DNA of 62,000 nt from Glandiceps talaboti (Eukaryota; Hemichordata; Enteropneusta; Spengelidae), in contig NC_135552.1 of the NCBI RefSeq assembly GCF_964340395.1, forward strand, positions 24,027,181 to 24,089,180, in the 5' to 3' direction. The position numbers and the translations under genes were made by a program. This document shows, one piece after another, positions 27,067 through 62,000 of this stretch. Numbering within the stretch: the stretch's first letter is position 1; every line of letters starts with the position of its first letter. The notes beneath the pieces were generated by a model that was not told the origin of the DNA, did not search any database, and saw only the letters and a program-made list of their open reading frames with translations.

Positions 27067-28527
27067 CTGAAATTAGAAATGGAACAACATTTAATGTAGG
27101 GTGAAAATGCGGCCATCAACTGATGGAAATTCCAGAAAGTGGATGTAATAGGAAACCCAAAGAGTGCTCCAATACATGATAGGTTTCATGTAGCTTTACT
27201 TCATTTCAAAACACGACTCTATTAGTTGAAGTGTCGGCCAATCTGTGAAAAATTAGAACAAAGTAAACGAACAAATCACAATAAATGCCAACACTTTCAT
27301 TCAAATGGTTGCTTTTCTAAAAGCAGCGATCTTTTCTTTCTCGGGAAGTAAACAAACTGGTCCATTAGTAAAACCAACACACACTGTCAACGTGAATATG
27401 GCGGCGGCTGCTGCCTACTAGCCATGTCATCATTACGATCGCTCTCTCCGATCCAAATTACATATACTGCAGGAAAAAATGAGAAAATGGCACAGTTTAC
27501 CTTGAGTCTGTACACCAGCAACCAGCAATATACTTATAATAGTGCGTATATTCATGTTGTATCTACCAGTTTGTTATCTGCGAGAAAATTCATAGTGGAC
27601 TATGAGATGATGAACGCGAGTTGAAACCACGTTGAGTGAATATGACCGCATTGAAACGTACAGCACATGCACAACAATACCGCTGTTCCAATTACCCCCT
27701 CGGGGGCACTACCCTACAACGTGCTAAAAATACGAGCTCCCTAGTTTCTCCATCACATGGCGTTCCGCTTTTAAGCATTTACGAGCTAATAAATAAATAT
27801 ATCTGATTTAAGGTGACTGGCGCGGTTTTTATGGCGACAGAACAAGATATATTTTCTACAAATACTCTATTTTAACGGGAGGGTGTAAAAGTGCGAGACT
27901 AGCTGATTACAATAATAGTGTAATTATCGTAATGAAAGGCGAGCCAATCACAAGACCAATTTTCTAAATCTTTCCTCTATAAGTGCCCTCATTCGAGGTG
28001 TAATTAGTCACAACATTTAGCTGCTCAAATAAAGAAAACGCTGTACGGTCCTGTATAACCGTTTCAAAGACACACGAAAGCGAGCGCTCACACCTGCACA
28101 ATGGACTGTGTGGCGTTCTGTGACTATATTCAGTATGGGAAATGGTGAGAAAGCAAGCCGGGTCCACTGACAAAGACCGACTGTCCATCTCTATTGGAGG
28201 CCACTCCCCTTCAATTTGCAGTATATAGTCGCATTACTTTCACACAACATCAAACGTAACGCAATGCCTCCCTTTTGACGAGCAACCGGGGTGTTGTCTA
28301 GATAGGGCACTGTTTCAACTCGTCTCATGTTTCTAATAAAGCCTTACAGCAAATTGTCTCTACACTAATTGAGAATGTTCACTGTAATCTTGGTGTTACT
28401 GTTACACGTTAGTTTACTAATATCGTATCAGGCCATCAACCTCGCAGTGCCGCTTGCATTTTTTAACAAACCACCAGAGCAAAAACAAATACTAGTACTA
28501 TACCCATATTTTGGTGTATAGGTGTTT

Positions 28528-28542
28528 ATATATAATTATATA

Positions 28543-28621
<79 letters not shown>

Positions 28622-28634
28622 CATGTATATGTAT
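28528..28634. repeat. (TA)n microsatellite
   Basis: About 70 bp of pure TA flanked by imperfect TATAAT steps. Confidence 0.97.
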
Positions 28635-30811
28635 CGTTTATAAAAGTAGATTTATATAGATACATATCTTTCACATACATTTTGTTGAATTATATGTGAT
28701 AACACCATAAAACACCCTTCTGAAAATGACAAAAATCTCAATTTTACGTTCGAAATCAATGCGTTAACCTCACCACTTAGGCGCCTTCCACTTGTCAAAC
28801 ACTCAAATTTAACTCACCAAACGTATGTTAAAATAAGCTTTGCTGTAGCGACCAAACGTCTGTCTGCCAAGATCAGAGGCGATGTTCTCTTGTAAGTTTT
28901 AGCGATCACACTCTAATAGAGATGTAGAAGCTTCATATCCTTCGAGCTGTGACGCGTTGTCTGAGTGGATGAAACTCGTCAAATAGTCAGAAAAAAACCC
29001 GTGGATACCGCAGTGCGATGAGGTGTGCTACAGAATCTTGGAGACCAAAATGTGGCCGTATTGATAGAGAGTGAAAAGGCTAATGTATTTGAAGTTAGTG
29101 ACGTTTGTAATGTTTACATGGTAAACTGGTAGTGATTGTTCTTGGGCAGCTGTTGTTCCAGCCTACTGTCAAACAATTTTGATGTTCAATCATGATAATA
29201 TTTTTTCTCCTAAAAAAACCAGCCCAACTTTATTTTTCCCAACCTCACCGCAACTTAATTAAATAAAGTACACTCTGAGTGGGTCCCCTCGGATATCAAC
29301 CGTTTTACCCATACTGTTTTTTCACTCTCTCTCTCTTTGTGTCTATTTCCCTCCAGGTACTACATCATTCGCTTCCAAGACAATATTTGCCTTTGAACGG
29401 CAAACAGTCGTCTGTTTACACTCCAACGTGCATTTGATTAAACTTTTCTCCTCGTTGAATAGATAAAAGGTACCGTTATGTTATCTTTCTCTAATAAAGC
29501 ACTGCCAGCATTAGTCTCTAACTATACACCTATCTGCATTTCCATTTACATATACATCTACTCACTATATTCTCCAACTGAGTGTGATCCCCAGAGAAAT
29601 CAGCAAAATGTAAAGCTGAGCATAACATATGGCTGACATGTCTGTAGAAAATTTGTGGAGAATTTCTTTGATAGTGGAGGCTGAAAGCTCACTGAGTCCA
29701 CTTGCGTAATGCCAAATGCCTGTCATATATGTTTAGCTGCACTAATGTTTGTATACATGACGAAATTTAATCCGTGGGTAAATGGAGTAAGAAAGCAGCA
29801 CTCAAAGAGGTACTTATTGTCGACAACCTTTTATATTTCTAAATGGTGTCTTCAACTCTCTCTAAAGTTTATTTGTCACCTATGACCCTGTGATTTCCAA
29901 ACTGTAAAAATTCTAACCACTCTCCATAGTTCTTGGAGTCACCATGGAGAGCTCGAAAAGTGTGAAGACACGGACAGCAGAATCGAATCAATAGTACTAT
30001 CCCTGATCACTGTTATCTACTCCGCTCAGGTTGCTATTACTTTTGTAAACAACGTTTGAAAAAAAATCTGTCGCTTTATCTCTCCTTTTGTATATTTAGC
30101 CATAAATCAATCAACTAATTAATCAGTACATATTTGCTTAAGAGACCGGAATAATGATAGTAATTAAAACACAGTCAGTCTTACAGTAGCACATCTTTAT
30201 AACTGTATGGAACAAGTACAACCAAAAACCGTTCTTCCCTTGTCCAGCTGGCATCATGTTTTGTAGTGTTCCAAACTCAGAACGTCATACATTTGTAATT
30301 GAACCGTATGCAATATCAGCTGAAGAAGTCTGAGTGATTTAGCCGAAATACGCTGTAAGTTCGGAACTACTATGAATGAATATAATAACATAACCTTACT
30401 TTAAGCGACTTTACAGAAAGATGGGTGCAATTTGATTGTAAAAATTGAAACATAGAAACAGCTCAGTAAGATGAACACTTGATTAGAGTGGCCCCCTTCT
30501 ATACCATACATGTAGAACCTTGAAAACGATAGGTCGACGGTGGATCGCTTAAACAGTGACAAAAAGGAGGAGAAAAATAAGTCTATGTTTACATGTTGGT
30601 CATGCTTTCATTTCATAATCCCACTTTTAAGTCTGCTAAGTACCTTCACAGTTCGAGATGACAATCACAGGCAGGATTTACGTATCATTTCATTTCCCCA
30701 AATTGTCAGTTATAAACGATACTTTCCGACTAAATGGTGTAATGTCGCCGATTTTGCTTCTGATCCGGCCATACAGGGCGTTATTTTTCGCATTTGGTCA
30801 GATTGAAGAAA

Positions 30812-30999
30812 TAAAAGGCCAAGTTACTCTAACTGTCTTGTATCATATGTGTGGTGTATTGAAGTGTCTGTCAGTCTGTCTGTCCGTGTGTGTATGTATG
30901 TATGTAAAGGGTCAAGTTACTCTAACTGTCTTGTATCATATGTGTGGTGTATTGAAGAGTGTCTGCCAGTCAGTCAGTCTGTCTGTCTGTCTGTCCGTG

Positions 31000-31038
<39 letters not shown>

Positions 31039-31045
31039 ATGTATG

Positions 31046-31077
<32 letters not shown>

Positions 31078-31221
31078 GGGCCAAGTTACTATAACTGTCT
31101 TGTATCATATGTGTGGTGTGTTGAAAGACTGTCTGTCAGTCTGTTTGTCCGTGTATGTATGTATGTATGTATGTATGTATGTATGTATGTATGTATGTAT
31201 GTATGTATGTATGTATGTATG

Positions 31222-31253
<32 letters not shown>

Positions 31254-31346
31254 GGGCCAAGTTACTATAACTGTCTTGTATCATATGTGTGGTGTATTGA
31301 AAGACTGTCAGTCTGTCTGTCTGTCTGTCTGTCTGTCCGTGTATGT
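30812..31346 (+). repeat. Composite minisatellite, four units with embedded TCTG/TGTA microsatellites
   Basis: Four copies of a roughly 50-bp core (ccaagttactataactgtct then tgtatcatatgtgtggtg) start near 30818, 30909, 31080 and 31257. Each is followed by TCTG repeats, then GTCCGTG, then TGTA repeats of differing length. Open frames across this block are artefacts of the repeats. Confidence 0.92.
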
Positions 31347-31699
31347 ATTTATGTAAATGTTTGAATAAAATTGAAGCTTGGGTTATATGTGGTAAAATTC
31401 GATTGTTTAATTCAATTTGGAATGAAAGACTTTATAAACTCTCCATCACAAAAATATTAACTAGACACATACACCACAATTATATAATGGGTATGAAACA
31501 AGCAAAGAAGACATGGTGAGAGTCTAAAGTACTAGTACTCAGTCGACTGTGGACAATACTGACTTGTATTCACACATTGATAATACTGACTTGCTTTCCT
31601 TGATATCCACATATCTATAGAGTTTCAATAATTTATAACGATAAGATGATATTAAAAGTTAGTATTACACACAAGCTGCGGGCAAAGTCGTTATAAGGA

Positions 31700-31885
31700 T
31701 TATACTCACTGGCCGGTGTTAATTAATATTACTCACTAGCTGGTTTTGATTTATGGTATTACTACTAGCTGATTTTCAATAACTGATATTACCCACTAAC
31801 TGGTGTTCAGTTATTCATTAACTGGTACATGGTATGCAATAACTGATTTTGCTTACTAGCTGGTGTTCAATATTTTGATTCTGAG
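31700..31885. repeat. Degenerate tandem repeat, about 40-bp units
   Basis: Diverged copies of attactcactagctggtgtt followed by caataactgat, four to five units, in the region between RECK and Nup160. Confidence 0.7.
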
Positions 31886-32840
31886 CAGATGTTGTGTTAT
31901 GATTGATAACAGTCACCAGGTGTTTTTCCCCCGATAAATTAAAGTAGTTACCTTGTGTTCAGTGATATACTTATGGCGATATATTCACCATCGATTTTGT
32001 TCACTGTAAGGAATTCTGTCATTCTGATTCTAAAGAGTTGGTCAGAAACTGAACAAAACAAAGAATGTTAAAAGAGCTATAGATTGATGTGTTGAAAGGT
32101 CTGTGTTGGTACATGCAAATTAAACACATTGTACCACTTATGTTATCACGAAGGAATTCCGTGATAGTAAATGATACGAAACTAAAGTGGACCTGACACA
32201 GGTAAGGGTTAAATGTCCGTCTTGCAGGTTTGAGGGGCGACAAAATTTACAGATAGCGGGAATTGTGATACGTTTCAACAAAATAACACACTTTTGATAT
32301 CAGAAAGAATGAAAGAGAGAACAGGAAAGAGAATATATAGTTTTCAATATATTTAATCTAAAATAATCTAAAATAACTGATAAATTGTGTTCCAAAGCAC
32401 TATTAAAATCGCCCATTCGATTGGAGATCTAAAATTTATTGAAAACTATGATTTTAATAAACAAATAAATAGCATATAAAATGGTTTACGATATGTCGAC
32501 AGTCTACACACAGCCCCGTTGTTTTTAACTCTAACAAGTAACAGCAGTGTTAAAGTTGGTTAGATTATCGGATATGTCGATAAAATGATTGATGGAGCCA
32601 AAATTTGTATCATTGCTATTAAGCCCAGTGTCCATCATATGTCCCTTCATCATGATAAATTATTTCAGTCGTGGACATAGGAATGGTTCTGATACGGAAT
32701 TCGTTCGAAACTTGATGCTGTGCAAGTAATGAATCGAGGAGACACACCTGCCAACATATCTTAGTTGGACAAATCTCAAGAGCACTTTTACTATTATAAT
32801 GGGTTGGGTGCAAAAGAATTACTAAATCGGTACCACACAG

Positions 32841-33052
<212 letters not shown>

Positions 33053-33494
33053 TGAATAAATTCTACTAGGGCTACATTAAAAAGAGTGTTGAAAATCGCA
33101 GGTAAAACAGTCCTCTATGATGTAAAGTTTATTTTACTGGTGTCGTTCATGAGTCACTATGTGATCTCCCTCGTTCTCAGACCAATAGTTGTAAATAGGT
33201 AGATTAAAAGTGCATTTAATCACCAAGATGTGTAAAATGATATCAGCATTATCTTTACACGTTAAAACGACAAATTCACAATTATACAGAATGTGCCAAG
33301 GAGCAAACAGATATGCATCCGTTTGATTCCAATTGTGGTTAGGGACCATGGCGTGAAAAAAGACAAGACCAAAGTATACATGAAACAATACGTGCGTTAT
33401 TTAAACAAACCTCTCTCACATATGTTGTTTATTCCATAGTGAACCACTGCACTAGTACTGTTACGGAGCTAAAACACTGAAAGATTTTTTTTTC

Positions 33495-33625
<131 letters not shown>

Positions 33626-33835
33626 ATGTTGGCATGGCCCATATAAAACGCCGTACAATGCTTTATGGTCGCAATATTTCACAGATTTTCACTGACATAG
33701 TATGACAAGTTATGTATCCATGCGTTAGTATTTTTGATATGTTATAAGAATATATTTAATGTGCTAGTTTACTGTAATAGTTTATGGATGATTGACGAAC
33801 ATATCTTGAACAACAATTTTTTTTATAGGATGTAA

Positions 33836-34345
<510 letters not shown>

Positions 34346-36443
34346 TCAATGAGGTGTCATACGTACAGTTTCATTGTGTTGTCGAGTTCATTAGTACTCC
34401 CAAGGAAATACATAATCAACTTTTGTTTTTGACAAAATAAATATTGTTTGTAATTAAAATTATGACTGACTGGAATTGTTTTATTCTTACTTGTATTGTT
34501 TGATTTCATTTGTAATCTCCGATAACAAGAATGAAAGCCTTAGGCATAATTGAAATCTGATTGAACGCAGCAATTCATAAAATCAACTTATTTCTATGTA
34601 AGGGATCTCCTCAACAATAACAGCCAATGCAATACATCGCATGGTATTTCAAAGATGTTAAATGATGTATTTTTAGTCGCAATGCTTGTAGATGTGCTAA
34701 AAAACGCATGACATGTCTCTACCTCCTGTATCTAAGCGTTCAAAGCTCCAAACACTCCCGGACCGTCTGTTTGGACGGTGAGGAGGTCGAAAATATATTA
34801 TACGTTTGGGACAGTCACTTTAAAATTTAATGGTTCATGATTTGTTGGAAAATGTTTTGTGGCAGAAGTTTTAAATGTTAGAGTCTATTTACCACAAAGT
34901 CTATTCAGTGCCTGATACTTCAACATTTGAGCCTTTGCGAATTGCAGGTCAATGTTCACCTCCAACTATGTGATGGACGAGGAGTCCCACGTGTCACAAA
35001 CAACTTGTCAGTACACAGCGACAGAAGTGATTGGCATTCAAAAATTCAAAACTCCCGACATCGACACTTAGTGGATTTATGGGCTAACAAACAACACGTG
35101 GAGAAATGAAACAGTCAATATATGTGTTTTGATCTTTCCGACTTCATGTCCCATCTCGACTCATGCGGGCGCCCTTCAACAATCATCGCCCTTTGCCTTT
35201 GAGCGCATTGCGCGCTTAAAATTTGAGAATGGAATACTAGTATACTGAGTATGGCCCCAGGAACATGTGACAGCTTACTCTTCTGTAGCTTGTGGACTAT
35301 GATTAAACTATTGAATAGTCTTGTAATCAAAAGGTAACATTCATAGTCGTTTTTATGCATGCTTCTGCAAATCTCGCTATTAGGACGTATATATACAGCT
35401 AGTCCGATGGGCGAGATTATGAGTAACAGTACAGATTTATTCATGATTTGTGTATACAGAATCAAACTAAAAGAACTAGCTGTACCTATCCCGACAGAAT
35501 AATTAAAACGATATTTAATACTCACCACTCAACAACTTTTTTCAAACAGACACTCACTAGTAAGGCTCGTGGTATGGTTTAAAATGTAATGTATTTATCG
35601 ATAATGTTGACTTCTACAATAGGCCGCCCGTAGGATTGTGAAAGAGATAAACAAGCAAACGTTTCTAAGAATGTATAGGCCTTAATCCAACCAATGCTGA
35701 AAGGGACTTAATCTTAATAAGTCAGTAGGTAGAAATGAGCTGCATTTAATTTAATCTGCGATGTATTTCAGAATATTGTGGATTTAACAGCAATGAGATT
35801 ATCAAATACATAGTAAATTATAGAATGGGTTTCTGGGATCGTAGGCCTATTTACATCTCTCTAATCACAGACCATGTTCACTCCAGGGTCTATTTATGCA
35901 CTGACGCAGAAAAAAAAAGTTATTTTTCGGATCAGTAGGTAGAGATTAGTTTGCATGTGATTTGTTTACACCTACTACTAGCAGGAAATATCTCTCTGAT
36001 GATAGACTAGCATTGTAATTCCGGCCACACATTATGCTGCCTACAGTAAGCTTATAATATTTGGTGGCATTGGAACGTTTATGGTCTGAGCTGTCTTGTG
36101 TACCTTGGTTCTTCTAAAAAAATAACTATATACACAAAATTCAAATTGAGGTGATTCGTCATGTATAATTAATCAGTGTTGAGAAATTCGAAGTAAAGAG
36201 TTGCAATAGGTATGGAGGAGCCAAGAATGCGATTAGAGATAATGTATAAGAACGTGTGTGTGTGTGTGTGAGGGGGGGGGGGGGGGCAGAGAGAGCCAAG
36301 ATCGAAAATTTGTCTCTCGTCTCTTAGTAATTTCATCTAACGGTGAGTAAATAGGGTGTAATTACTGGTTAATGGACGTCCGTGTCGAAATACTACAGGT
36401 ACAGAGTTTCGGTGCAAGAAATATCTCGTACAATAAACAAAAT

Positions 36444-36941
<498 letters not shown>

Positions 36942-37092
36942 CCTTTTAGTTTTCCACCACTGGTAAACAACATTCTAATCAGAGACATATCTAGACAACT
37001 GCTGCAAGGGTTGTATTGTAATCCATATCACAAAGAAAATTGTAAATTTAATACAATTACAAAGTATATGCTAATATTTTAATAGTATTTAC

Positions 37093-37200
37093 ATGAGGCC
37101 TGAGCCAGATTATGACATTGCAAGGATCATGATATCGATAGAGGTCTGTCCCGACCAAAGACTGCCCTCTATCGTCAAAGAGAGGCGGGAAACATTCAAA

Positions 37201-37208
<8 letters not shown>
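37093..37208 (+). promoter_or_regulatory. Nup160 start region: E2F-like site and near-TISU start context
   Basis: GGCGGGAAA at 37184-37192 is the reverse of the E2F consensus TTTCCCGC and ends 8 bp before the start codon. The start context caaaATGGCGGC at 37197-37208 matches 11 of 12 positions of the TISU element (SAASATGGCGGC), a YY1-like start found in animal genes with very short 5' UTRs. If it works as TISU, transcription begins within a few tens of bases upstream and the in-frame ATG at 37093 is not used. The motifs are seen; function is inferred. Confidence 0.5.
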
Positions 37209-61907
<24,699 letters not shown>

Positions 61908-62000
61908 GTAAGGAAAAACACTGCATGATGTCATAGTTCTGTATAGTTTCGTTGACTAACTAACGGAAAACTCTCAACTTCAGAATTTCAAAAAATGGCT

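Noticed and set aside
27395-27424. ATGGCGGCGGCTGCTGCC as a second TISU-type gene start
   Set aside because: The frame stops after seven codons and no downstream exon could be joined; kept only as a note in the interval entry.
28376-28519. Plus-strand small frame starting MFTVILVLLLHVSLL, signal-peptide-like, followed by a stop after about 48 codons
   Set aside because: On the wrong strand for RECK, no cysteines and no supported splice partner; probably chance in AT-rich DNA.
30658-31356. Open frame of 232 codons with cysteine and valine repeats
   Set aside because: Made by TCTG/TGTA microsatellites in a composite array; no non-repeat domain.
35115-35528. Minus-strand frame of 137 codons containing MNKSVLLLIISPIGLAVYI as a RECK signal-peptide exon
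   Set aside because: Hydrophobic start is tempting, but I found no donor giving the phase 1 that the exon at 27066 needs, and the rest shows no similarity.

Overview
This is a piece of an animal nuclear genome. It is AT-rich, full of microsatellites, and its coding sequence is cut into short exons with GT-AG introns. There are no bacterial-style operons, no long open frames and no plausible prokaryotic genes; the longer open frames mostly lie in microsatellite DNA. Two conserved animal genes can be read from their spliced exons. The protein divergence from human and the intron density suggest an invertebrate bilaterian, but the phylum cannot be named from this window alone.

Left part (2.0-27.1 kb, minus strand): four small exons of a RECK-like gene. 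Spliced in order (27008-27066, 19952-20026, 14736-14772, 2055-2140) they keep one reading frame and give the first cysteine-knot (CC) repeat and the start of the second repeat of RECK, a GPI-anchored, cysteine-rich surface protein. The introns are 5-13 kb long and hold many degenerate tandem arrays. The signal-peptide exon was not found, and the 3' part of the gene lies left of the window.

Middle part (27.1-37.1 kb): no convincing exon. It holds microsatellites (TA, GA, CATA, TGTA/TCTG), a four-unit composite array at 30.8-31.35 kb, and two copies of a GA-bounded, palindrome-containing repeat element about 2.6 kb apart.

Right part (37.2-61.9 kb, plus strand): 33 consecutive exons of Nup160, the scaffold nucleoporin of the Y (Nup107-160) complex. 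Every phase joins, and the coding total is 4128 nt, or 1376 residues. Only the last few dozen residues are missing, beyond the right edge. The start codon sits in a near-TISU context with an E2F-like site 8 bp upstream. Intron 1 carries a 696-bp MITE-like element with a 9-bp target-site duplication and a roughly 690-bp inverted repeat.

Most unusual feature: Nup160 has suffered tandem duplications that span exon-intron boundaries at several independent places. The 3' end of exon 3 with its splice donor is repeated 23 times in exact 47-bp register. The 3' half of exon 18 with its donor is present twice plus a remnant. The acceptor and 5' end of exon 26 are present three times. A 20-nt piece of exon 13 is repeated in intron 12. 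In the three splice-site cases the frame can be kept only by one particular copy of the splice site, which makes the gene a natural test of splice-site choice.
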